A stretch of DNA of 64,000 nucleotides from Rhizobium sp. FKY42. GTDB lineage: Bacteria > Pseudomonadota > Alphaproteobacteria > Rhizobiales > Rhizobiaceae. The position numbers and the translations under genes are program-made. The stretch spans positions 52,823 to 116,822 of the forward strand of contig NZ_STGA01000065.1 of assembly GCF_005222835.1 (NCBI RefSeq), read 5' to 3'. The notes beneath the pieces were generated by a model. The model worked only from the letters and a program-made list of their open reading frames with translations. It was not told the DNA's origin and ran no database searches. Positions 1-7,770 of the stretch are shown one piece after another (within the stretch, counting starts at the first letter, position 1; every line of letters begins with the position of its first letter).

Positions 1-473
1 CGATCCAGAAACTGGCCGAGTGCCTGCGCTTCCTGATCCGGAGCTTTGAAAGCAGGAAGATCGAATTCAGCATCACCCAGCTCCCCGGCGATCCGGGTGA
101 TCTGCTGCTCGTCATTCTTGTCGATCTCACCGTCCGGGCGGTAAAACTTGATGCCATTGCGATCTGCCGGGATATGCGAGCCTGTCACCATCAGCGAAGC
201 CCGCTTGCGCGACATGGCATAGAGCGCAAGCGCCGGGGTTGGAATGAACCCGCAATGGATCGGCTTCAGGCCGGCAGCAACCAACGCTGCGATGCATGTA
301 CCGACAATAGAGGGGCTCGACGGGCGAAAATCGCCTGCCACGTAAATCTCATCGCCAGCCTTTGCCATGCCGGTTTCAAGCAGATGGCGCGCGAATGCCG
401 TTGCATAGAGCGCAGAGGCATGGCCCTCAAGTTCCGTGACAAGTCCGCGAAGGCCGCTGGTGCCAAATTTCAT
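1..473 (-). CDS. Phosphomannomutase/phosphoglucomutase (3' part outside window)
   Basis: The reverse strand reads from an ATG at 473 to the window edge without a stop, giving the first 157 residues. The N-terminus KFGTSGLRGLVTEL is the substrate-loop signature of alpha-D-phosphohexomutases. TGSHIPADRNGIK (about residues 97-109) is the active-site phosphoserine loop, with Ser99 as the likely phosphorylated residue. An AGGA lies 8 nt upstream of the ATG. The enzyme would interconvert mannose-6-P and mannose-1-P in the cytoplasm, feeding GDP-mannose synthesis. It lies about 100 bp downstream of an AGE-family isomerase on the same strand, which supports a mannose pathway. Phosphoglucomutase activity cannot be excluded from this fragment. 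Confidence 0.85.
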   Translation of the reverse strand, partial: MKFGTSGLRGLVTELEGHASALYATAFARHLLETGMAKAGDEIYVAGDFRPSSPSIVGTCIAALVAAGLKPIHCGFIPTPALALYAMSRKRASLMVTGSHIPADRNGIKFYRPDGEIDKNDEQQITRIAGELGDAEFDLPAFKAPDQEAQALGQFLD

Positions 474-573
474 GACAAGGTCCTCATGTCCCTGCGTGGC
501 GGCCCATTCTCTCCTGTAACAGGCCCACCCGCACATTTATTCGTGTGCTGGGTTAAGCTGTTCTTGCCCTGTG

Positions 574-1806
574 TCAAGCAAGGCGTGCGAGGCAATCCTC
601 TAATTCATAGATGGCGCACACAATATGGTAGAACGAGCTTGCCGGTGCATCCTCATCGACAAAGCTGCCATCGGCCTGCAGCTTGTCTCGCCACAGGCCT
701 TTAAGCGGTACATCCAGAAACAGCTGGAGCGCATCCAAGGCACGCACGGCCGAGGCAAGATAGGCCCGCCGCTCCTCACCTTCCGTGACAACAGCCAACA
801 GCATGGCGCTCTTCAACCATTCTGTTTGTGGCCATAGGCGTGCAAGAGGATCATGAACGGAGAAATCGTCCAGCAGAGCCATGACAGCAACCTTGCGCAC
901 CGCACAGAGGCCGCGCCCCTCGCCGATCTCAAAAAGCCGCTTTGCCTTGAGAAGCGCATCCGGGCGATTTCTGGATATCGCCCAACGCGTCAACAACCAT
1001 GCCCATTCGAACTGATGCCCTGGTTCCATGATGCGACCGCGCTCATCCGGGTGCGGCCTCCACTCACCGTCGAAGAATTCACGTAAGCCACCACTTTCCT
1101 GATCGATGAAATGGGTCAGACAGAGCTCGGCGATATCGTCGGCCTGAGCGCGCCATATCTCTTGGTCGAATCCGGCTTGCGCCTCACAAGCCAGAGCCGC
1201 CTCGAACAGATGCATATGTGGATTGGAACAGAGCGGCAGCTTGCGGGGGCTTGCCTCTTCAAAGCCAGCCTTGGGATGGGCATAGGTGGCCTTCAGAGTG
1301 TTCAGCATTTGAGTGGCGCGTACACTGAGGTTGTGACTGCGATGGGGCTGCGCCTTTGCGATATGGGCATAGGCCAGAATTGCGAATGCCTGATTGTAAA
1401 GATCGAAGCTTTCGTCCAGTACCTTGCCCTCATGATCGGCGAGACTTGCGTAAAGGCCGTTTTCGAGTTGGTAGGTTCGATCGTAATAAGAAAAACCGCT
1501 TTCCACCGCGCTTTGCCAATCACCGGACCATCTGCGGACGCCCGCTTCTGCAAAACAGAAAACCTGGCGCGGATGCACACGAGACCGACGGTGTGTAGTC
1601 GTCGCTTGACCGGTCAGTGTTAATGTTTCCGAATATCCGCCTTCTGCACCATGGAAGCCCTTGGCATGCCACAAAGGAAGCGCGTGATCGTGAAGCCATT
1701 TCCTGAGCGCTGATGCGGAGCGATTGAGTTTGTCGACCAGCAGAGACGCGTGTTGCGATCGGGAAGGTATCTCGTGATCTGCGATGGCTGCGGATTGTAA
1801 GTTCAA
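574..1806 (-). CDS. AGE-family sugar epimerase/isomerase (mannose-6-phosphate isomerase-like)
   Basis: A 410-aa protein of the N-acylglucosamine 2-epimerase / mannose isomerase family, an (alpha/alpha)6 barrel. Family landmarks are visible: RVHPRQVF (His78, Arg80), NPHMHLFEA (His197, His199) and EPGHQFEW (His264). These are the arginine and histidines that line the catalytic barrel in AGE and YihS-type enzymes. In rhizobia such proteins are often annotated as mannose-6-phosphate isomerase. The phosphomannomutase immediately downstream on the same strand fits that role: fructose-6-P to mannose-6-P to mannose-1-P, supplying the GDP-mannose used by gmd/rmd. The exact substrate cannot be read from sequence. 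Confidence 0.8.
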   Translation of the reverse strand: MNLQSAAIADHEIPSRSQHASLLVDKLNRSASALRKWLHDHALPLWHAKGFHGAEGGYSETLTLTGQATTTHRRSRVHPRQVFCFAEAGVRRWSGDWQSAVESGFSYYDRTYQLENGLYASLADHEGKVLDESFDLYNQAFAILAYAHIAKAQPHRSHNLSVRATQMLNTLKATYAHPKAGFEEASPRKLPLCSNPHMHLFEAALACEAQAGFDQEIWRAQADDIAELCLTHFIDQESGGLREFFDGEWRPHPDERGRIMEPGHQFEWAWLLTRWAISRNRPDALLKAKRLFEIGEGRGLCAVRKVAVMALLDDFSVHDPLARLWPQTEWLKSAMLLAVVTEGEERRAYLASAVRALDALQLFLDVPLKGLWRDKLQADGSFVDEDAPASSFYHIVCAIYELEDCLARLA

Positions 1807-1992
1807 GCCTGTGATCTCTCGGTTGGTTCAGCGTCTATTTCAAGCAGGTAACAAGATGCGGACTCTTGCGGGCTTTTGGACGCAAGGCTTATCCGGCGGG
1901 GCCTGTCTTGGGAAGAGGTCCGGCTCTGTCCTTCCCCGTGCATTGATCAGCAGTAGTGCAGATGGAGCACGATATCAATCAACATGCTATCG

Positions 1993-2090
1993 AGATTGCT
2001 ATCTGATAGCATTTTGATTGATATCATCAAGATATCTGATTGCTTGTAGGAAAGCTATCAATCAATCAAAATGCTATATGATAGCAATCT
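1993..2090. repeat. 30-bp inverted repeat: candidate centromere or parA operator
   Basis: The arm at 1993-2022 and the reverse complement of 2061-2090 match at 28 of 30 positions, separated by 38 nt. Inside each arm is a smaller near-palindrome, TGCTATCTGATAGCA (1997-2011, perfect) and its relative at 2072-2086. A third related element, TGCTATTCAGATAGC, lies at 2105-2119. GATATC and ATCAATC elements recur around them. The position just upstream of parA is where type Ib partition systems carry their operator and often their centromere-like site. The rest of 1807-2150 shows no gene. Confidence 0.6.
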
Positions 2091-2150
2091 GATTGCGATA
2101 TGAATGCTATTCAGATAGCTTTCTGGAAAGCATTCTTGCGGAGATTCGCC

Positions 2151-2834
2151 ATGCCTGTCATCTGTGCCGCCAATCCCAAGGGCGGAGCCGGAAAGTCGAC
2201 AACCATACTCGCAATCGCCACCGCACTTGCACAGCAGGGAGGAACGGTGACGATCATCGATGCCGATCCGAACAAACCGATTACAGACTGGCGCAAGGGT
2301 CCGAGCAAGCTGCCTCTCAAGGTTATCAGCGATGCAACCGAAGCTAATATTCGTGATCTGATCAACACGGCGGCCGCTGAAGCCCAGTTCGTCTTCGTCG
2401 ACCTCGAAGGCACCGCCAGCAGACTGGCTTCGCGTGCCATCATCAGAGCCGACCTGACGCTGATCCCGCTCGGCGGCAGTGCGCTTGATGCAAAGCAGGC
2501 AGCGCGCGCCGTTGGCCTCGTGCGGGAGAGCGAAGAGGATATCGGCCGCAAGATCAATTTTACGCTCGCATTCAACCGTACGAGCCCGCCACCTTTCATT
2601 CGGCGCATCGAGCGGGAGATAACCACCCAGATGCTGGAGAACGAACTGCCGGTCCTTAAAACCCATCTCTATCGACGAGAGGCCTATAATGCCATGTTCA
2701 TGGAGCGGACCAGCCTCTTCGAACTCAACCCAGCCAAGGTCAACGGTCTGGAAGCCGCCATCGACAACGCGATCCAGCTGACCGAGGAAGTCCTCGACGT
2801 TCTCAAATCCAATGCAACGGAGCGTGCCGCCTGA
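2151..2834 (+). CDS. parA: ParA-type partition ATPase
   Basis: A 227-aa deviant Walker ATPase. KGGAGKSTT (residues 10-18) is the deviant Walker A motif, followed by IIDADPN (Walker A') and FVFVDLEG (Walker B region). There is no N-terminal helix-turn-helix extension, so it is a small ParA of the type Ib / MinD-like kind. An ATG at 2100 is in frame, but 2151 is preferred: GCGGAGA lies 8 nt upstream, the conserved fold starts there, and the upstream stretch overlaps the repeat array. It acts on the nucleoid to segregate the replicon together with a DNA-binding partner. Its stop overlaps the next start (TGATG), so the two genes are translationally coupled. Confidence 0.88.
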   Translation: MPVICAANPKGGAGKSTTILAIATALAQQGGTVTIIDADPNKPITDWRKGPSKLPLKVISDATEANIRDLINTAAAEAQFVFVDLEGTASRLASRAIIRADLTLIPLGGSALDAKQAARAVGLVRESEEDIGRKINFTLAFNRTSPPPFIRRIEREITTQMLENELPVLKTHLYRREAYNAMFMERTSLFELNPAKVNGLEAAIDNAIQLTEEVLDVLKSNATERAA

Positions 2835-3160
2835 TGAGCAACGACCTTGGATTTGGCAAGCCGAAGAAACTCGATCTCTCTGCCTTCCAGCCACGCGCGC
2901 CTGAGCCACTGGAAACCAAAGCAGCCGTCCCTGTTCGGGATGAAGAAGAGGCAGCTGATCGCGCTGCCGAACGCGTAGGCTTCCAGAGCCGGGAACCTGT
3001 GCAGCGCGTGAAGAGAATCCGGCGTGTCAGCGAACCGCTCGATCAGGCTTTCGTGCGCGCCCCGATCGACGTCATCAACCGCTTCAAGCAGTACTGCAAC
3101 CAGACAGGCATGTCCTATGGCGAAGCGCTGGACGAGTTGATGCGCAAGGCGGGAATTTGA
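2834..3160 (+). CDS. Small ParB-like/ribbon-helix-helix partner of ParA
   Basis: A 108-aa basic protein starting inside the parA stop codon. Residues 1-70 look low-complexity and are rich in charged residues and Pro. The C-terminal 35 residues (from APIDVINRFKQYCNQTG) have the spacing of a ribbon-helix-helix DNA-binding domain. Type Ib ParA proteins are typically paired with a small RHH centromere-binding protein encoded directly downstream. The function is therefore inferred mainly from position, with weak support from the C-terminal pattern. It would bind the inverted repeats upstream of parA and may repress the operon. Confidence 0.6.
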   Translation: MSNDLGFGKPKKLDLSAFQPRAPEPLETKAAVPVRDEEEAADRAAERVGFQSREPVQRVKRIRRVSEPLDQAFVRAPIDVINRFKQYCNQTGMSYGEALDELMRKAGI

Positions 3161-3658
3161 CGATGACACCAGGCTGAGACTGGCTGTGTGCTCCTAAGCG
3201 CTTTTGCACCGCCGGTTGGAGCCTTTATCCATTAGGAACGTCAATCTTACGAGCGAGTGTAGTGATGTTCTCAAGTGTGGATCGGCGTGTTTGAACGGCA
3301 TTATGCCGGAAGCTGACGATCGCTGTTTTCCAGCTCTTGGATGCTTCGATCGCACGAGCCTTTCCGTCCTTAGATTTTTCAGACCTTTATCGGGGTGCAT
3401 TCCCCGATGGTCGCGAAAAATGTAAAACATTTTTGCGTATCCTGCCACTCTCACTCCCACCTCGGTGCCACTGCCATAGCATCACATGCGCAGTGATGAT
3501 GGCGGCCCGTTAAGGCCTACCCGTCCATGAAAGTGAATGCATGGCAACTGAGGGAGCTGTCTCGTAAGGCAGCGGGCATCATCACGGCTTCTGGTAACCG
3601 ACGAACAAAGAACCGTCTCTTTCCCGAAGATCACAATCGCCAAACGCTATGGTCTGAC

Positions 3659-3697
3659 GCTACAGAGTAGCGCTACAATAGCGCGCTACAGTCGTGC
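3659..3697. repeat. Three 13-bp direct repeats, GCTACA-nnnnn-GC
   Basis: GCTACA occurs at 3659, 3672 and 3685, exactly 13 bp apart. Each copy ends in GC before the next begins. They lie in the long non-coding stretch between the partition genes and repA. They could be origin 13-mers or a binding site for a partition or copy-control protein. The function is inferred from position only. Confidence 0.5.
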
Positions 3698-4238
3698 TGT
3701 ATTATAGCGAAGTAGTGTAGGGATGTATGGTTGTGAAGTTATGTTGTTCTGCTCAAGCGCGGACAACACTTCAGATGCTTCGAGCGTTCAGACGAGACTT
3801 GGAGCTCGATACCTTGTTGCTGACTTGATCGCGAAAGTGCTCAAAAACTCGGAAATTCTGCGTCCCGGACCTTTCTTGCCTGGGCTCAAACAGGCAATTG
3901 CGGTTCGCGAAATTTCGTTCCGTACCTGACCGACACGACAAAAACTTCGAAATCCGCGTCCGCGACAAAATCTGTTTTTGCTTGGCCGAATCCAGTGTGA
4001 ATCCCGATCGTAAAAACCGACGGCTTTTTGTTGGGACTGGCCGGTCTTGGTGCAGTCAAAAGCCATTTTTGTCGTTCCGGATTTTTCCTTCACCCCTTCA
4101 AAAGCCTCTTTCCGGCTATTCGTTTTGTCGGCTTTTTGTCGCCCTCGCGGAGTTTTTGTCTAGTTTTGATTGTTTTATATAGTTTTACGAAAAAAAAGGG
4201 GCTTTTTTTGCCTTCAAATCAGAGGCTTATGGATTTTT

Positions 4239-4414
4239 GTCGTCGGCGATGTACGGAAAAATGTCGGCCAAGTACGGAGTGTCGTCGGCCAAGTACGGAA
4301 ACAAGTCGGTCAAGTACGGTCTGTCCACAGGCACGACAAAGAGGGGTCAATTCTATTTTGTCGTCGGCAATGTACGGAAATGGCGGATGATTTTTGTCGT
4401 CGGTCATGTACGGA
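4239..4414. repeat. Six-copy iteron array, candidate oriV
   Basis: The core GTCGGCCAAGTACGGA, often preceded by TTTTTGTC, occurs six times, starting at about 4239, 4260, 4281, 4302, 4360 and 4396. The first four are phased at 21 bp (two helical turns), and the last two are spaced more widely. Variants carry GATG, AATG or CATG in place of CAAG. All copies face the same way, next to the 3' end of repA and beside an A/T-rich stretch. This is the classic arrangement of an iteron-controlled plasmid origin bound by RepA. Confidence 0.82.
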
Positions 4415-4453
4415 AGTTCACGACAAAAATGACAGACAAAAACGAGTGGCTTT

Positions 4454-5683
4454 TCACTCGCTGTCGATGAGCGTCGGCACGTTGTGCGCTGCCGTTTCCT
4501 CGCGCCGTTTCATGACGAGAACAGTCCCGTCCTTGCCCTCCTGAAGCGCCAGATCATAGTCCGGCATGGGGAAGGCCTGCGTGCGGGTAATGAACTCTTT
4601 CAGGTCATAGGCGAACTTGCGATATTCCTGGGTGGAGCCACTGCGCTTGTAGATTTCGCGCACGCTGTAGGTTGCCTCACCCTTGCCAGCCGCCTTGCGT
4701 GCCAGGCGGTAGATGAAGCGACCAAGGCCCGAACTGATGAGGAAGTAGTCCTCATGAAGCGTCAGGAGCGGAATGGTCTTCTCGTTGCGCACCACGCTCG
4801 TATAGACCCAGTCGGGAATGGTGATCTCGATCATGTCGATGCGGTTGGCATTGGTGCGGCTCACCACGCTGTAGCCGCCGATGAGCGGGCGGCTGTCCAC
4901 CTGCCGGCGGCGGCCGTTCGACAGGTTCACCACCTTGATCGTCGTATTGGCTAGGCGATCGAGCGCCGCTTCGAGATCCTCATAGGATTTTCCGCCATCG
5001 GAGCGGCGGCAGAATTTCAGGACGTGCGAGGCGCTTGGGCGATAGGTCTTTGGCGGCAGGCTGGGGCGCAGGCCCTTGGCCTCCTCACGCCGATAGCGGG
5101 TGACCTCGTCGGCCAGATGCGAGACCATGTTGAGGAAGATGTCGTAATCGAACACGGTGGCAAGGCCAGTTTCGGCGCCGCCCTCGATGGTGATCAGGCT
5201 GTCTTTCAGCTCATAGCGGATGATACCGGCATTCGAGCGCTTGCTGAGCGAGAAGGGGGCAACGTCCATCAGGTTGACGTCGTCCTTGATCGGCGCGTCA
5301 TAGACGGTCGGCACGAAGAAGGTGAGTTGTGCATCTTCCGGAGGTGCCGAGCGCAGGATGCGCTTGGGCTTGCTCTCCTGCATCAGGACGGCTGCAATAT
5401 CGGCCTGCAGGCTTTCATTGCGGATGGCTTCACCGAGATTGCGGATCGCACGCGTGATCGGGCTGTCATCGTCCTCGATCTGGTCGAGCTTCAGGTCGGC
5501 CCACACACGGCGGCTGTAATAGCGTCTCAGACGGCTCAGCGCATCCTTGTCCAGTTCACACTGGTCGCGGCCGTGAAGGGCGGCAAAACGCTTGGAGAGA
5601 TCCTGCAGATAGGCATTCTTCTCGTGCAGGGAGAGGCTGGCGAATTCCTCGCGCGGCATCAGGTTGAATTTCGAGCGTTTCAT
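4454..5683 (-). CDS. repA: Plasmid replication initiator RepA (RPA family)
   Basis: A 409-aa protein of the RPA initiator family found on alphaproteobacterial plasmids. Recognisable elements are GLATVFDYDIFL in the middle and, near the C-terminus, a winged-helix stretch around GRFIYRLARKAAGKGEATYS. The open frame extends to a TTG at 5797 (447 aa). I prefer the ATG at 5683 because AGGACGGA directly precedes it and the 5797 start has no ribosome site. RepA would bind the iterons just beyond its own 3' end and open the origin. The gene is convergent with the partition genes and separated from them by the origin. The next gene starts divergently from this region. Confidence 0.87.
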   Translation of the reverse strand: MKRSKFNLMPREEFASLSLHEKNAYLQDLSKRFAALHGRDQCELDKDALSRLRRYYSRRVWADLKLDQIEDDDSPITRAIRNLGEAIRNESLQADIAAVLMQESKPKRILRSAPPEDAQLTFFVPTVYDAPIKDDVNLMDVAPFSLSKRSNAGIIRYELKDSLITIEGGAETGLATVFDYDIFLNMVSHLADEVTRYRREEAKGLRPSLPPKTYRPSASHVLKFCRRSDGGKSYEDLEAALDRLANTTIKVVNLSNGRRRQVDSRPLIGGYSVVSRTNANRIDMIEITIPDWVYTSVVRNEKTIPLLTLHEDYFLISSGLGRFIYRLARKAAGKGEATYSVREIYKRSGSTQEYRKFAYDLKEFITRTQAFPMPDYDLALQEGKDGTVLVMKRREETAAHNVPTLIDSE

Positions 5684-5815
5684 TCCGTCCTGCAGGCTTT
5701 CGATCCCAAGCAATGGGTTTCTATCATCGACATTTGGTATAAGAACCGTCCCGAACGTCGTCGCTCTGGCATCACCGAGGGCGATGCCCCTATCCAATGA
5801 CAGGAAATGCCGAAA

Positions 5816-6715
5816 ATGCTAGCAAAATTGAAACAGCACCTCAAGGAGGTGATGCAGAGTATCAAGGTCATCCAGCCTGATGATCGCAAGCATTTTTCGG
5901 CTGAAATTGATAAATTATCTGCGCGGCTCGACCGCATTTCCCAGCTGAACAGCGGGATCTATATCGACCTTCTCAAGGAAAAATCCCAGCGATATTCGGA
6001 TCAGAGATCGGTCTCTGCTGCTTATGGACAGGTTTATAGCCAGAATAATGAAGATGGTATCATAGCCGAAATCTTCCGGCGCATTGGAATCGACAGCAAG
6101 ACCTTCATCGAGATTGCTGCAGGTGACGGTATCGAGAACACGACCCGGCTCCTCTTAGAGACAGGATGGCGCGGCCTGTGGGTGGAAGCAGGCGATGCGG
6201 AAGCCGACTGTATCCGCAATCTGATGCGCACACCCATTGCCGATGGGCGGCTTGCCTTCGTCAATGACAAGGTGACCCTCGACAATGTGGAAGCCATGGT
6301 CGAACAGAGCGGCTTCGTGACGCCTGACTATATTTCCGTCGATATCGACTACAACACGTCGCATGTCTGGCGGAAGCTGATGCGCTTTCGTCCACGTCTC
6401 TTCTGCATCGAGTATAACGGCCACTACCCGCCAAGTATGGATTACGAGGTTCCTTACCGCGAGGACAAGTTCTGGGCAGGAACGACCAGGTTCGGGGCAA
6501 GCCTCAAGGCGATGGAGCGTATTGGCGCCGAGCATGGCTATCGACTGGTGGGCTGCGATATCTTCGGGGTGAATGCTTTCTTCGTGCGCGAGGATCTCTG
6601 CAACGAAGAGCTTTTTATCGGGCCGTTTACCGCAGAACAGCATTACGAGCCGCCCCGCTTCAGTGCTGTCGCCATGCGTGGCCATGCACGGCATCTGCCG
6701 TTTGCGGAAGAGTAG
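5816..6715 (+). CDS. FkbM-like SAM-dependent methyltransferase
   Basis: About 299 residues. FIEIAAGDGIENTTRLL is a class I SAM-binding motif I, followed by WRGLWVEAGDAEAD (motif II region) and ISVDIDYNTSHVW (motif IV-like). This order is typical of FkbM-family O-methyltransferases that modify sugars of surface glycans. The first ~60 residues are charged and helical. An ATG at 5807 is also in frame, but AGGAA at 5802-5806 is only well spaced for 5816. The gene opens the polysaccharide region next to repA and ends in a strong hairpin shared with the convergent rmd gene. The sugar it methylates is unknown. Confidence 0.72.
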   Translation: MLAKLKQHLKEVMQSIKVIQPDDRKHFSAEIDKLSARLDRISQLNSGIYIDLLKEKSQRYSDQRSVSAAYGQVYSQNNEDGIIAEIFRRIGIDSKTFIEIAAGDGIENTTRLLLETGWRGLWVEAGDAEADCIRNLMRTPIADGRLAFVNDKVTLDNVEAMVEQSGFVTPDYISVDIDYNTSHVWRKLMRFRPRLFCIEYNGHYPPSMDYEVPYREDKFWAGTTRFGASLKAMERIGAEHGYRLVGCDIFGVNAFFVREDLCNEELFIGPFTAEQHYEPPRFSAVAMRGHARHLPFAEE

Positions 6716-6725
6716 ACCGAATTTT

Positions 6726-6755
6726 CCGGATCATCACCAGAGGGTGATGATCCGG
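6726..6755. terminator. Bidirectional terminator hairpin
   Basis: CCGGATCATCACC and its exact complement flank a 4-nt loop (AGAG), giving a perfect 13-bp stem. It sits exactly between the convergent stops of the FkbM-like gene (6715) and the rmd-like gene (6756), so it can serve both strands. Confidence 0.8.
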
Positions 6756-7694
6756 TCAGTTGCGCAGTCGGGCCCGCTGTGCGTCTAGAACCGATTGCAG
6801 TGTCTCTTCAAGATCGATCGATGGAGACCAGCCCAGATCGCTCTTCAATGACGATGGATTGCCGGACGCTGTCTCCACCCTGTTGGGGAAATAGCGGGCA
6901 GGATCGACCTGCACGGTGATTGATCTCGACGATTTTGCCAGCAAGCCCTGCAAGAGGGCCTCGATCGTCACGGGCTGACCGGTCGAGACATTGTAGCAGC
7001 GACGGGCGGGGAGGGGGCCCGCAGCTGCCAGCAGATAGACTTCCGCAACATCCTGTACATTGAGGAAATCGCGGCGGGCTTCCAGATTGCCGACATTGAG
7101 GATCGGTTCCTGGAGGCCTGCTTCGATGCGGGCGATCTGCTCTGCGAAAGCCGGAACCACATAATCCGGCGTCTGCCCGGGCCCGGTATGATTGAATGGC
7201 CGGAAGGCGATTGCCTCAAAACCATCCTCGGCCATCTGCCGCAGCATGATGTCGGCAGCCGCCTTGGTGGCGCCGTAGGGGCTCATGGGCTCAAGGGCAG
7301 CACTCTCCTCGACGGGTGCTTTGTCGCGGTTGAAGGCATTGCCATAGGCTTCGGAACTGCCAGACCAAAGAAGCCGTGCTTTCGGTGTCAGGCGGCGCAT
7401 GGCGTTTGCGATATGGAGTGTGCCCATCACATTGACGCTCCAGGCCTGGGTCGGATCCTTCTGGGCTTCCCGTGGCGCGGCAATCGCTGCCAGATGCAGG
7501 ACTGCATCGGCTTCGGCAGCGCCGATGGCGCGCTCAACCGCCTGTGCGTCGGTAATATCGGGACGGTATGCGGTATTTGGGTCGATGAACTCGACCTGTT
7601 CGATCCGGTCAGCATGATGGCTGAGGATGCGGGCCGTGACGGCACGTCCCACGAAACCCTGCGATCCGGTGATCAGAAGGCGGCGCTTCGGCAT
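6756..7694 (-). CDS. rmd: NAD(P)-dependent epimerase/reductase, probable GDP-6-deoxy-D-mannose reductase
   Basis: A 312-aa extended short-chain dehydrogenase. GSQGFVG at the N-terminus is the Rossmann loop, YGATK is the catalytic Tyr-x-x-x-Lys, and SGSSEAYG supplies the Ser. It lies 76 bp downstream of gmd on the same strand, separated by a hairpin. Together they would turn GDP-mannose into GDP-4-keto-6-deoxymannose and then GDP-D-rhamnose. The adjacent Wzm/Wzt exporter and GT4 enzyme make the set resemble the Pseudomonas A-band D-rhamnan cluster. A GDP-fucose synthase or GDP-talose-forming role is less likely but not excluded. Confidence 0.75.
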   Translation of the reverse strand: MPKRRLLITGSQGFVGRAVTARILSHHADRIEQVEFIDPNTAYRPDITDAQAVERAIGAAEADAVLHLAAIAAPREAQKDPTQAWSVNVMGTLHIANAMRRLTPKARLLWSGSSEAYGNAFNRDKAPVEESAALEPMSPYGATKAAADIMLRQMAEDGFEAIAFRPFNHTGPGQTPDYVVPAFAEQIARIEAGLQEPILNVGNLEARRDFLNVQDVAEVYLLAAAGPLPARRCYNVSTGQPVTIEALLQGLLAKSSRSITVQVDPARYFPNRVETASGNPSSLKSDLGWSPSIDLEETLQSVLDAQRARLRN

Positions 7695-7721
7695 GGTGAC
7701 GTGCTCCTGTCTTCACGATTG

Positions 7722-7751
7722 ATCCTGCCCCACGATAGGGTGGGGCAGGAT
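7722..7751 (-). terminator. Hairpin between gmd and rmd
   Basis: ATCCTGCCCCA (7722-7732) pairs perfectly with 7741-7751 around an 8-nt loop. It lies in the 76-bp gap between gmd and rmd. There is no strong T-run on the minus strand, so it may be an attenuator or an mRNA-stability element rather than a full terminator. Confidence 0.5.
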
Positions 7752-7770
7752 GAAAATGTTAAAGCGCAGA

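Larger units (their letters stand above)
3161..4453. other. Non-coding replication-origin region
   Basis: A 1.3-kb stretch with no convincing gene; the short ORFs in it look random. It holds the 13-mers at 3659-3697 and the iterons at 4239-4414. Scattered copies of TTTTTGTCG occur in either orientation, for example at 3936, 3963, 4066, 4122, 4133 and 4153. That sequence is the left flank of the full iterons, so these may be half-sites. The stretch at about 4155-4215 is very A/T-rich and is a good candidate for the DNA unwinding element. CTGTCCACA at 4321-4329 matches a DnaA box at 7 of 9 positions. Confidence 0.6.

Noticed and set aside
2100..2150. Longer parA start at 2100
   Set aside because: It overlaps the inverted-repeat array and has no ribosome site. 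The ATG at 2151 has GCGGAGA at good spacing and begins the conserved fold.
2058..2909. 283-aa minus-strand frame across parA
   Set aside because: It lies opposite a ParA with canonical motifs and has no domain pattern.
3204..4182. Small ORFs in the origin region
   Set aside because: Short, no domain, atypical composition, and they overlap repeats. The region is better explained as origin DNA.
5684..5797. Longer repA start (TTG at 5797)
   Set aside because: No ribosome site, and it leaves almost no room for the divergent gene's promoter. The ATG at 5683 has AGGACGGA.
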